Origin: Hypholoma sublateritium FD-334 SS-4
Taxonomy: Eukaryota; Basidiomycota; Agaricomycetes; Agaricales; Strophariaceae
Reading direction: 5' to 3'
NCBI GenBank assembly: GCA_000827495.1
Contig: KN817567.1
Span: 55,314-119,313, forward strand
DNA: 64,000 nt
In this document: positions 36,501-48,067 of the stretch, one piece after another
How positions within the stretch are numbered: the stretch's first letter is position 1
Layout: each line of letters begins with the position of its first letter
Notes under the pieces: generated by a model
The model's input: only the letters and a program-made list of their open reading frames with translations
Told to the model about the DNA's origin: nothing
The model's database searches: none
Translations under genes and position numbers: made by a program

Positions 36501-36600
36501 CATCATTATTATTACTTGCGTGATAATTGTAATTGTAGTCACCCTCGATCTGAAAGTGCTGGCCACCATTTACAACGGCCATCCAAGTATTGCGAGGCAT
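33582..36600 (-). CDS. NACHT-domain NLR-like (STAND) protein, interrupted by an assembly gap
   Basis: NLR-like STAND ATPases act as switches in fungal self/non-self recognition. The minus-strand protein starts MPRNTWMAVVNGGQHFQ, followed by a short Asn/Tyr-rich stretch (GDYNYNYHASNNND). The NACHT region has the Walker A motif WIYGPAGAGKSAIMQT, SFFFFRGA, LIATLAYQL, and the Walker B VMLVDGLDECSPPESHKE. FRFIVASRPE and a winged-helix-like part (SFHHKSLSDFLEDP) follow. After about 34905 four more exons (near 34850-34620, 34560-34160, 34110-33790 and 33720-33582) encode a Cys/His-containing tail with no WD40, ankyrin or TPR repeats. The stop is at 33582-33584. The N run at 35698-35821 lies inside the NACHT domain and is flanked by a duplicated 95 bp. 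Without that duplication the frame appears continuous. Confidence 0.75.
35603..35697. repeat. 95-bp sequence repeated on both sides of the gap, copy 1
   Basis: From CGGCTGGCAACAATAAAGCG to GAGCACTCATCCAA this stretch is identical to 35822-35916. It ends exactly at the first N, as expected for the unmerged end of a contig. Confidence 0.95.
35698..35821. other. Assembly gap (124 N)
   Basis: A run of 124 N inside the NLR gene. The duplicated flanks suggest the neighbouring contigs overlap and that no sequence is really missing. Confidence 0.98.
35822..35916. repeat. 95-bp sequence repeated on both sides of the gap, copy 2
   Basis: Identical to 35603-35697 and starts directly after the last N. 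Confidence 0.95.
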
Positions 36601-39600
36601 GATGTCAAGTGAATTTGCAGTGGGGGTAAGAATGTGGGTGGGAACGTTCCAGACGCAGCGTCTCTGCTGTTATACAGTATTATTTTTCGATGTACGATGC
36701 TGTTCACATCTAGTTACTGTACTTGTATGCACTGCATCTGATTTATTCTACTAGCTTCTCGGCGCTGCCATGATCTATGGTGTGCAGCGCCCATGGTACA
36801 TATTAGTGCTATATTTACAAGACACTTCAACGCGGCAGTCGTACCACCATACGGCGTACGTGTTTCTCCCGAACAATCCTCTGTCACTTTCAGGTTGAGT
36901 GCCTACATTCGCCGTGAACTGTCAGGTCATCATCTCAGCGCACGCTCCAAGTCTGCGAGTAGCAGGCGACGGGGTGCTCCAGACGATGAGTGCTGCGCGT
37001 GTCAAGGCTGTGAACAATGACAGCGGCGCGACGCAGCATCAGAGGGCATCAGAGGGCTATGACGGAGCGGATCTTCGACGCTCAGCGCTGAGAGCGAAGG
37101 TGTACACGATGAATGCTCTCCTATCTCAACGGCGCGGCGACACGCGTGTATTACATAGTACAGCATTTGAGTATAATTAACGACACCCTTTGCTCATTCT
37201 GCGGCGAAGCGTTATTTGAGGAAATTGGCTGACACGTCGGATCGCTCGTCCCACAGCCCAAACGATATGTCCACCGAGATAGCGCGGCTGAAGAGGAGGC
37301 CGAGCGGCGACAGTTGGGGCGAGCGCTATGTAGAGGGAGGTTGATCGAGATCCTCCATCGGTGGGTGATACATATGTTGAAGGCACGGCGGGACGCACAT
37401 CAGCGGCAACAAGCATCCGCCGAGAATACGCGTCCTGTCGAAAGGCGCGTGTATGCGCCGAGTCCGTCCGTGTACGGGCATGATGGGTGCGGATAGGGGG
37501 AAAGGAGAAGATGAGGGTAGTAGGGGAGGGGTTTGAACATCCCTCGTGCATGGGCGCGACGCCGAAGTGGGCCCCCAGCGCTGGAAGCGAAGATTCATGC
37601 TATGGACAAATCATTCGCAGGGCGCCCCAGCATCTTGAAGGCGAGGCGAATGATACGCAAATCACTCGCAATTGGGATGAACAGTTGATTGCTATATTTA
37701 AATACTAATGTCGCGGCGACGCAGGCTGTGCGCAGTGATCCTGTCGTCCAGCAGACTCAGAATACCGCCAGAAGGTACTACATTTGCAGTGTCCGCGGCG
37801 CAGTGCATATCCTAGAACCCAGATAATGAATGCGCGCAGTCCCGCGGTTGGTGGCTGACGCACTACAAAGAGGGGTGAGCATTATGTTCAGGAAGGAATT
37901 GTTATCCTATCGCTGGGAAGATGACTCACAGACGGCGAAAGGAGCGCGTGCACCGGAACGCGCTGCTGCAGCGGAGCTGAAGATCTGTGTCCTTTCCACG
38001 GACGGACGGGCACACGTTGGGAGCACACTCCGTCGGAGTCTGCGAGAGAGCGGCCGCGACGGGCGCCTGATCGAGCTGGGTCGTTAACGCGCGGCGCGGC
38101 TATTAAAAGCGAGCGCCGTGTCAAGGAGCATCTTTTTGAATCGCTAGGAGGACAACATACCTTCATGCGACAAAACGAGCGCGCGCCGTGCGCCCTGAAT
38201 TGGAGGCGCAGCGGAGCGGACGGCCGCGGAGTCGAGGAACTGTGTCCTATCCGCGGACAGACGGACAGACGCCGGGAGGCGCTGCGAGCGTACGTATGTG
38301 CGTTATTGAACGCCTCGAGGTTGAAGGTGGGGTAGAACGCAGTTCCGCGGCATGTGGGGCGAAAGAGCGGACGCTGAGCACGCGCGGGGTATGCGTGCGT
38401 GCGTTTGCGAAGGGGATGCGGGGTGTCCGGCGGTGCGAGCCGGGCACGCGGATGGTTATGCGGGGCGGAGAGCGTCCGTATTCGCTTCGTTGCGGTGCCG
38501 AAGGTGAACGCGGGGAGGAACGCACTGCAGCTGCGTGTCGGCGGCGTGGACGGACGCTGGATGTACTCTGGGTCTCCGGGTGTGTGTTGGCGGCGGCGAG
38601 AGGGGAAGCGGAGTCGGCGGCGTGAGCTTCATCGACGTATTATCGGCGGACGGACAGAGGCCAGTTGTGCGCTCCGCCTCGGCGCGCACGACGAGGCGGC
38701 GGTGCTTGAGCTCAGCGCCCCAAGGCGGGCGAAAGTTTGGCTAAAAAAGGTATGCGTCGTCCAGAACCCAGATAACGACGCGCCAACGTCAAGCTAAGTT
38801 GCAGGTGGTAGGGGGCGCGTTGATCGGGCGGTCGGCGCGATGCCCGGGGCATTGAGCGCTCCGAAGTCGAAGGCGGGCGGAGCGCCCTCAGCGGCGTGTC
38901 GGCGGCGTGGACGGGTACTGGAGGGGCTCTAGACGGGCTCTGGGTCTGCGAGATGAGAGGTGGGATGGTCGGTGGCGCGAGCTTGGCGCAGATGCAGAGG
39001 AGGGAGGCGACGGAGGAATGCGCCGTTAGTGTCCCGTAACGGACAGACGCTGGGCGTGCGCTGAGTTTTCCAGCGAGCGGTTGGGTCCCCTCGCCTTTCC
39101 AATCGTACACGGAACGGTGGCCGGCGGTTCTGGCAGCGGGCGGATGCCGAGGAGGGGGCGGAGGGATGGGCGGTGTGTGTAGATTTGAAGTCCGTGGCGC
39201 AACCTCTAGAGGGCCGTTTCAGGCGCGGGTAATGGGTGTGTGTGTGTGCGCAGTGGCAAGCGTGCGATGCGGAGAGCAGACGGGACGGCGGAGGCCGCCA
39301 GGCCACGCGCTTCAAGTCTTGGAGGATCGGCGTATGCATAGCGCGGGGACGCGGATGGGCGCTGAGTGAGACGTATCAGCGCTGGCTAGCGTTGCGGCTG
39401 CAGCCGGGCGGAGTCTCAACGGTCTCAAGTTCAACAAAGCTCTAAAAATACACCTTTCACAGAGTCGTCTTCACATACACAGTCATATGTATCTGTCCTG
39501 CTCTGTCCTCGCGTCGTCCAGAATCCAGGGTGTCGAAAGCTCGATCGTTCGATCCTCGTCAAATTCCAAGTGTACGATTCCCTGTCCTCTTCGTCGACAT

Positions 39601-42600
39601 TCACACGTCCTCGCCGCCGAAGGTCATCAGATTTCTCCGTTCGACACTTTACTCGCTGCAGATCTTCGGTCCACACCTCCCAGATGCCCTCGTCCGCCGC
39701 ATCGCTACCTCAATCTTCTAGCCCTCAAGCCCTACGAAGCGTCTGGCCTGCGCGTCGTCACTCTGGGCGTGGTTAACATCCGTGTACGGCACCGCTGGAC
39801 CAGCGCGGACGTCCGACGTCGTGTGTCAGCTCGAGCGGCGAGCTTGCCGTAGCGCCCCCTTCTGCAAATTAGTCACTTGTATGTGCGAGGGAGGACTGGA
39901 GCTGAGGGACGCGGGAGTGCGCAAGGCACACCCACGCATTGTGTGATCGTGCTGGTAGCGCCGTACGCCCCACGCATCGGAGCTCTGGATGCGGGCGAGC
40001 CTGTGCAATCACAGGTATGTGAAGTATATTGGAGACGAGAACTTACCGGAGTTTTCTGACGCGATTTCTCTGCTTTCCAGCTGTGGCCCTCGCACTTAAG
40101 GCGCACACAGCTTTTGACAATGTCGACGACGACCGGACCGACCAGGAAGCATTCCAAAGCTATCGACGTAGCTACCCCACCCGAATATCCCACCTCAAGG
40201 CCCCACCGCCGAGTGATGACTCCCCAGCTCTCGAGAAGCGAGCATTTTGGCACCCCATCCGATCCATTCATTTGCCCCCATCCAACGAGGAAGCGCCCAC
40301 CATCCGTAGATTCATCGCCGAACCCCGTACCGCACACGAGCCGCACGGACGCTTCCGCCCCCGCCATATCACGATGGAGAATACCTGCGCGTAGCTGATG
40401 CGCAAGCGGCGCACGCGCCGATTTCTGCTACTTTGCTGTGAAGGGAACTACGCCTCTTATCCTTTCTACACCTCCGGCGGACGCGAAAACACGAAAACAA
40501 GCGCCGCTTGTTGCACAAGACAAGACGACGCAGCCTCTCCGGATTCCGCGTGCCATATCGCAGATGTGCTCTTCTCCACCAACGGCGCGGCGTCAAAACA
40601 CACCCTGCGCTCCAAGTTCAAACGCGTCGGTGAAGAGCCAGCGAACCCCATCACGCGAACCGCAATACGGCCCAGAAACCCAACTGCCGCGCGGCCAGGA
40701 AATGCCGCACTTTCCCAACCTCGCGCAGTCCGGCCGGCGCAGCCACCCCTCTTGAAACATCCCATAGCTCCGTTCTGCGAAGGGTGAATGTAGCCGGGAC
40801 GGTGGCGGCATCGGCGGCCGCGAAGGCTCCGCCCGCGATGCGGAGCGCGTCATAGTCAACCTGGCCGTGCGCTGCGCCATCGCATCCTTCACGCGTCGCC
40901 GCTTATGCCCTGTACATCGACGCCACGGGAAATAGCTACGATCGCATGGCATCATCCTGCGTTGTCGTGCGCCGGAGCGCGGTACGATGTGCTCAAACGC
41001 ATCCACGAAGACGCGATCAAAACCCCTAACGCTGCCCGCGATACGTAGATCAACGGACGACACCGCGCCGAGGAAGCCCTGCTACTTTCCCCAACCGTAT
41101 ATTGGCGGGCCAGCGCAGTACCTCTGCCCGAACGTCAACCACCCCCCACTCTGCGAAGACCGAAGCGCAGTCAGGATGTAGCCGACATCGACGCCGCGCC
41201 CGTATCCGCCGCGTCGTCCGCTATCTGTGTCATGTCAGACGCCCCGCCAAGCGCAGCCAATAACTTGAACGCGCGCCGCGATTGCATCATGAGGTGGTTC
41301 CGGTCTCCAGCGAAGCTCTGGCACGGTGCGAGGTGCATGCTGGTCAACACAGGTGACAGACGTGCGCTGAACTGGCATCCCGCGTCGCAGCCTATGCCAT
41401 ACTCAGCGATTTCACGGGAATCCCGCCTCGAACGGGAGCCTCCTACTTTTTACTCGCCGCAAGCGCGTCGATAGCTGCGATAGGTACTCGGGGAAAAGTA
41501 TGGTTTCCAAACACGAACAATACGTACGCAGCTGTATCACGTACAGGCACTCAACATGGATTTATGATTTAAATCTGATTTCTACATCCATTTTGTGTCT
41601 CTGTTGTTTTTACTTTCGAGGAGCGGAGCCTGCATATGTATTAAGTACAGAATTCAATTCAAACCAGTAATTTTAGATCCACAATCTACTCATGCCCCGG
41701 CGACGTGGCTGACACGCATAGAGTCTGTGAGCGAGCGGGCGCGAGAGCTGGAGGCACGGATACCGCGATGTATGCGCCTTTGTCGACCCGCATGCGTGAC
41801 GAACAGACGCTGCGCATGCGCTGAGTATGCGTACAAGCTACTGAGCATCTTCAAGGAGATGTGGGGTCGAAGGCGGTGCGAGCGGGGCGCGCTGGGCGGC
41901 GAGGGACAGCGGGACGGACGCGGCCTCGACACGAGGATCTGGATATTGCCGGACGGACGGACGGACGCTGGACACGCACGTAATCTGGGAGCGGGCGGAG
42001 GCGATGGAGGGAGGAGGGCGGACGGCGGTGCGAGCCATGCGCGGATGGGGGAGTGACGGAGGGACGAGCGCGGCGTCTGCGTCTGCGACTCTGTGGTCCT
42101 GTCGACGGCCGGACGGCTGTACGCTAGGCACGCGTCGAGTCTGCAAGTGGGCGCGATCGGTGGAGCTGGTCGCGTGCGCGCGCGCGCAAGACCCAAGGAG
42201 GGAACAGGGACGGGCGCGGTGTGCGGGGCTTTGAAATCGTGCCGCGGAGGGTGCGTGCTCGGATGTTTGAGTGCGGCGGCGCACGGAGGCGCAGGCGTAA
42301 TACAGGAGTTCGTCGCTGTGAGGACTGCCCGTGCGATGTTGCGATTCAAAAGGGAGCGCGCGGGTGAGCGCTGCAGCGCACCGAGGCGGGGTGGAACGCA
42401 ATCCAGCGACGTGTTGGCTGGTTCGACGGTACCATATGCTTGATGTCTGAGACTGCGGGCGGGGACGGCGGGGCGGCGGCGTTGGCCAGGGGCGAATGCG
42501 GGGAGAGGATATTCATGGCGCGGAGGTGGAAGCAGAGACGGGAAGGAGGTAGCTGACATCGTCGTCGCAACGACGCGCGGGGGGCAGTGTCGCAAGACAC

Positions 42601-43044
42601 ATATACCCTGAGCGGCCGACAGGATGAGGGAAGGCGGGTTGCCAGCGAACCTCGTCACGAGCAGATGCGGAGGGGAGGGAAGATGGGCTCGATGTCCTGG
42701 GTTTGAGTTTCATGGCGTGGTCTCTACAGCATGCGCGAGGGTGGCTGGCTGCGTGCGAAGGATCGGAGGCGTACAGCCGAGTCGGGGTTCTGGGATTTGG
42801 CCAGGTGCACGTACAAGAGAGTATGTACATCTGCGCCTGAGTGTGTTGGGCGTTGGGCGCGCGTGGCAGGAGCTGGGGACCGAGGGGGATGGCCGCATGC
42901 GAGAGGCACGTCTTTGAGGAGCGGCGTTCGCGCAGCTGTGGGGCCGCGGATGGGTGCTTGTGCTTCTGGGTATCTGGGTTGGTTATCTAGATGTCGTTGA
43001 GTCCGCGAATACGCGGCCGATAGCACGAGGAATGCGGCGCCGCC
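36601..43044. repeat. GC-rich decayed repeat island, middle block and copy B left part
   Basis: After about 200 bp of AT-rich NLR upstream sequence, the DNA returns to the GC-rich type. No intact gene is seen. 39480-39840 is a diverged match to 31890-32220. 39890-40140 and 40960-41100 resemble 29860-30280 (both contain GAAGACGC...GATCAACGGACGACA). 42060-43044 resembles 30430-31633. The end of the block is the left flank of transposon 1. Many long open frames here are a consequence of the high GC. Confidence 0.55.
40114..40755 (+). pseudogene. Basic proline-rich reading frame with one stop
   Basis: One frame is open from an ATG at 40114 to 40755 except for a single TGA at 40396-40398. The first part reads MSTTTGPTRKHSKAIDVATP and the second GTTPLILSTPPADAKTRKQ. 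A likely 3' splice site (TTTCCAG at about 40074-40080) precedes it. The composition (Ser/Pro/Arg/Lys-rich, few hydrophobic residues) would fit a disordered nuclear protein. No family is recognised, and a chance frame in GC-rich DNA is possible. Confidence 0.3.
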
Positions 43045-43051
43045 GGTTATG
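43045..43051. repeat. Target-site duplication of transposon 1, left (GGTTATG)
   Basis: It is repeated at 53410-53416. The related uninterrupted site at 31633-31639 reads GGTGGTG in the same context (GCCGG...TTGG). Confidence 0.85.
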
Positions 43052-44586
43052 CCCAGTCAAAATCGGCTCTGATGCAGTCGGATCAAAACGGCTGTAGTTG
43101 ATTTGTACGCTTGTTTTTGTCCATCATCTGTCTATAGCAATTTAAGTCGATTTGCAAGTATTGTCAGCGCCGACAATTTCCTGGCAAGCACAGCGAAACG
43201 TGCTGCGTAAGTGTGTTTAGTGAGTTTACATTGGTAAACTCCAGCATTCAAATCACTTGAATTCAGAGAAGTTCGATGTGCTCAATTCCAATTGTTTTAC
43301 GCAGAGCGAAGCCGTTCAGTCGCATGTACGTAGCCATTATGTTCCCTCCTGCGTGTGTTCGCTGATTTCCTCTCCCTTCCGTACCCCAGTGTGCAGCCCC
43401 ATCACCTCCAGAAACATACTGAGCACAACTGCTTTTGTTCGATAGGGGCTTCTACAGAGAGTCCCGAGAATTTCTGGATATGCAGTTACATATCTCGCCG
43501 TCTGTAGTCGACAACTTCCTCAAGCAACCTCCCTCCCCCCCCCCCCAAGCGCAAACCTGGTCTCCCTCTCATGAACTCTGCAATCAGCTTGGGCGCACAT
43601 TTGACACACACCTGGCGCTTACTGCGCGCAAACTACGAGCTCAACAACCCCAGTGTTACGCCCTGCCACCGTCCCCACCCACCTCATGTAGGACGCATAC
43701 ATGGACGACAACGACAATCCACCGCACCCGTACAGCATGCACTCCGCACACACGCTCCAAGATCGCCGGTACGCGTGAGCGGACATGACATTGGACATGC
43801 CACTTGTGCGCTTCACGACGCTCAACTACACGTAAGTTCAAGAGCGCCAAGCTCGACACGAACCGGTACTCGCTGGTCGTAATCGACGGCCAACAAAGGA
43901 CTTAAAGGGATGTTCGGTGAGTAAACTCAGATCTGAGTCCTTCGAGAGTTCATGACACATGTACTGCAGGCACTGTCGGTGCGCTCTCAGGTTGGGAACG
44001 ACAGCAACTCCTCGCCATCTCAGACTGTGTCGTGGGGTAGCCGTAGCATACTACGGCCCTACATGGCTCTCGCGTCTGCCCCACAACCACCGGCCGTTAT
44101 CAAGTACCAACTCTCGCCCCTCTCAACGCTGCTCCAGCATCCACTGGTCACGATCAATGGACAACGATGTGCTCCTTGCTACCACCACTGCGCCCGCCGT
44201 CCGCTATCAAACACCAACAAGCGCGATCCCTTCACCTTCCTTTCGTTTCAGAAATGCAAGCAGCAAGTACGTGAGTGCAAGCGGAGTCTCAGACTGACCG
44301 ACTTGTGGCAGTTACACAATCCGGAAGGGGTGGCAGACCGATATTCTCTGTAGTGTTATGCCCTGTCATTTGGCTACCCTCTATTTCTCTACAGGATACT
44401 ATTACTATACTACTGCATATTGTCATTGTATTATCACTATTATTATGAAACTTTTATATCAACTAGGAAGACGAAGATTTTGCCTGAACAAGTGTTCGCG
44501 CCTGCAGCTATTGTCACAAATGGTCACACGTTCGTTCAACGTTGGCACAACATTGGCTTGAGCGTGCCTTTTCACAACTTCCTTCG
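43052..44586. other. Left non-coding part of transposon 1
   Basis: 1.5 kb between the left end and the transposase start. Plus-strand open frames (43435-43788 and 43952-44353) have a Pro/Thr/His-rich composition and no recognised domain. They may be decayed exons of a further gene or non-coding. Confidence 0.4.
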
Positions 44587-47500
44587 ATGCCTAAGGAGCC
44601 CAGAACATCAAATGGTCTTCGATCCGAAAGGAAGTACACCTGTGCATGTATCAAATTTTGCAAGGGTGCTGTCCGCGAGGTCTCGAAGTCAACGCACGCA
44701 AGACATACCAAATTCGCGATGGAATCCCAGGTGCCCGGCGCGCCACCTGCCAGTACGTTCGTTGATAGAGCTGGAGACCCGGGCCTTAGGGTGAATGTGA
44801 GTTCCCTCATTGTCACCTCTACTCTTCTGGCTAACATTCTGAATGAAAAGAATTCAGATCCTGATATCGGAATCATGAACGGTCACCAACATCAGGAGAC
44901 CTTCCCAGACGAGTCCACGGTGCTAGAAGAGCCTTCGAACAATTCCCCCCGGGCCCTTGCACTCAGTACAATTGTTCTAGAAAATTCTATTGAATTAAAT
45001 GACCAGCTCGATCTTGCGAATGACCCAGGCTGTCTCAATGAAATCAGGACTGACTGTGACCCAGCTGAGGTTGTCGGTGCACGCGAATGTGACGAACCTT
45101 GCATTGACTCAGATTCCAACGCAAATCTCGATGATCTGTTAGAAAATACAAGACTAGAAGAACTTTGCATAACGAACAGCTTTATTCGAGAGCTACAAAA
45201 TGCATCACTCGAAGGGATACACAGTAACCTTGATAAAGAAGCCCTCGACCGACTGAGAAACCCGCCCACAACTTTATTCATGCTTGAAGATCAACCTGAT
45301 CTCCAACTGGCCTTAGAACTCTTTTTAGGCAGTCTCAAAGCATCAGTTGACGTTTACAATACGGCTCGAGCGGCTGTTCTCAAGCGCCACCCAGAAGATA
45401 ATCTGCCCTCATACGATCAAATGAAAAAACTTCTCGAACAAATCACAGGGGTTGGGTCCATTGTTCACCCGATGTGTAGGAACACCTGCGTCGCTTTCAC
45501 AGGTCCATTTGCAGATTTAGATATTTGCCCTAAATGTAGGGAACCAAAACGGTGCCCCACCTCTGGGAAAATTCAGCAGGAGTTCCATACAATGCCCATT
45601 GGGCCCATACTCCAGGCTCTCTGGCGCAATCCTCAAAGTGCTCACCAATTTGAATACCGCCGACGCAAAACTCGTGAAATTATTGAAAGTTTACGCAATA
45701 ATGCCGGCAAGCTGTCAAGTTACGAAGATTTTTTCCATGGGAGTGACTACCTCGAACAAATCCAAAAAGGAAACATTACCGATAATGATATTGTTCTTAT
45801 GTTTTCTATCGACGGCGCTCAGCTCTACGCTCATAAGGCGTCCGACTGCTGGATATATCTTTGGGTGATATTAGACATTAGCCCAGAGGAGCGCTACAAA
45901 AAGGACTTCGTCATTCCTGGAGGCTTTATTCCAGGACCAAAAAAGCCAAAAAACTTAGACTCATTCTTATTTCCAGGTCTCTATCACCTTGCATCTCTTC
46001 AAAAGGAGGGTTTGATAATCTGGGATGCAGCTCTGGACCAAAAATTCAAAAGTCAACTTTTTCTTGGGATCAACACTGCCGATGGCCCAGCTATGGCATA
46101 TCTGAATGGCCTCGTTGGACATCATGGGAAATTTGGATGTCGCCTTTATTGCCCAACACCTGGGCGCCACAAAACAAACGGTCCGCATTATTACCCAGCA
46201 CTCCTCAAACCTGTGGACTACGAAATAGCTGGCTGTGATCATCAAGATATTTCTCATTTCTCATTGACAGTCTCACATTCACACTACTTCACCAATCTTC
46301 GCTATCTGTTACAATCTCCCAATGACACGCAATATAAAAAGAGGCGTCTTGAGACTGGGATTGTTAAGCCAACTATCTTTCTTGGGCTCCCTCCTAACTC
46401 TACGTTACCAATCCCAAGGTGCTTTGGGTCAGATATCATGCACCTCAGTACATTCAACCTGTCAGATCTCTTCCTACACCTTTGGCGTGGTCTTATTGAT
46501 CATGATCCACTTGATCCTCCATCTAATTGGCCATGGGCTGTGCTTCAAGGAAAAGTCTGGGAATCACATGGCAGGGATGTTGCAGCAGCTACCCCATACC
46601 TTCCTGGATCATTTGACCGCCCTCCTCGCAATATAGCAGAGAAGATGAACAGTGGATATAAAGCCTGGGAATGGCTCCTTTATCTATATGGTCTTGCTCC
46701 AGCACTTCTTTTTGGGATTCTTCCAGATCCATATTACTCGCATTTTTGCAAACTTGTCCAAGCCATGCGCATTATCCAACAGTATTCCATTAACTCTGCC
46801 GACCTTGTTCTAGCTGACAATCTACTCCGATCTTTTGTCTATGAATTTGAAGTGCTCTACTATCAGCGCCGAGAGGACCGCCTTCATTTTTGTCGACAAA
46901 GTATTCATGCACTTCTTCACCTTGCGTCAGAGGTTACAAGAATTGGGCCACCAATATGCTCATCTCAGTGGACAATGGAAAGAACAATCGGTAATCTGGG
47001 TGAGGAAATTCGGCAGCCATCCAATCCATTTGCAAACCTATCCCAACGTGGTTTGCTTCGTTGTCAAGTCAATGCCCTCACTGCAATAATTCCAGATCTC
47101 AAACCACCAAAATGCAATCTTCCTCGTGGTGCAATAGATATTGGTGGAGGATATGTTCTCCTTCGAGCTCAAGATCGATGCAGCAGGTACATGTCTGTGC
47201 GTGAAGCAGCAGCTTTCAAGAACTATCTGGAGGGTCAACATTCTCTTACGCTTGGGGAAGATTGGCTGCCTAAGGTCACCCGCTGGGCTAGGCTTCTTCT
47301 TCCCAACGGCCAAGTGTCTAGATCACGATGGAAAGAGGAATTGAAGCCTATCAATAAAATCAGGACTGCCAGGAATGTGAAGGTAATCTTTCTGTCTCAC
47401 ATTGGTATTTCTTATACTGATGTTATACAATTTGTGGCCTTAGGTCTACTTGAATGATTCCATTTCTTTTGGAGAAATTCTATACTACTTTCAATGTCGC

Positions 47501-47785
47501 ATCAAGGGTCTATTATCAACACTTGCTGCCATTTCAATTTACTCTCCGCCTCTTCCAAGCCTTCTTATTAGATCACATGGAACCTTTGCATCATGCAAGT
47601 ATTTTGGGGACAACAATCTTTCCATTATAGATGTCACCTGTATCAAGGCAGTGGTTGCAATGATACCTCATTCCCCCCCAGGTGTAGAAAATGAAGATAA
47701 GCACTTTTATCTGGTAGAGCGACCAGGCCTAGACATTGCAAATCTAGGTAGTAATATTCAGGAAGTGTTCAATGAGGAATCCTAA
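44587..47785 (+). CDS. Tnp2-family (CACTA/EnSpm-type) transposase of transposon 1
   Basis: Two exons (44587-47382 and 47444-47785) give 1,045 residues without a break. It excises and inserts the element. The N-terminus carries the Cys/His cluster YTCACIKFCKGAVREVSKST, typical of fungal Tnp2 proteins. A Cys-rich knuckle follows (MCRNTC...CPKCREPKRCP), then the catalytic region: MFSIDGAQLYAHKASDCWIY, VIPGGFIPGPKKPKNLDSFL, TADGPAMAYLNGLVGHHG and GCRLYC. FGSDIMHLSTFNLSDLFL and a C-terminal helical part with TIGNLGEEIRQPSNPF complete it. The acidic residues of IDGAQ and TADGP are candidates for the DDE triad. The first ATG in frame is at 44587; the open frame extends upstream without another ATG. 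Confidence 0.85.
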
Positions 47786-48067
47786 TATTTGAAATACATT
47801 GTTTATTCACCTTTGTATTTAAACTACTAGTACTCTGAATTTACTCTACTAGTATTATCTTCTCCTAGTACTTCTTACACAGTACTGAAAGATCTACACA
47901 AAAATGTGCAACTTCAAGTGAATTGTTTATTTTGGTGTGTTTACTAATCTTTGCATTACTTAATACAAATATCTGTCTCGTACAGGAAAGGACGTTAACA
48001 GAACCGGCACATGCCCGTGCCATGAGAATCCGCTTACCTCTTAGCTTACCTCGTTGCAACAAGGCCG
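47786..48067. other. Spacer between transposase and kinase genes
   Basis: AT-rich 280 bp between two plus-strand genes of transposon 1. It must hold the 3' end of the first and the promoter of the second. Confidence 0.5.

Noticed and set aside
33481..36780. The NLR segment as a third transposon
   Set aside because: It interrupts the GC-rich island like the other two, but I found no inverted ends or target duplication and no second repeat copy covers the junction within the window.
39166..39445. Various Arg/Gly/Ala-rich frames between 36,800 and 43,000
   Set aside because: High GC gives few stops in all frames. None shows a fold, splice-consistent neighbours or conserved ends.
41940..42120. 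GGACGGACG-type short repeats as a possible minisatellite or CRISPR-like array
   Set aside because: Units are irregular and there are no uniform spacers. They are part of the GC-rich repeat family; CRISPR arrays are not expected in a fungus.
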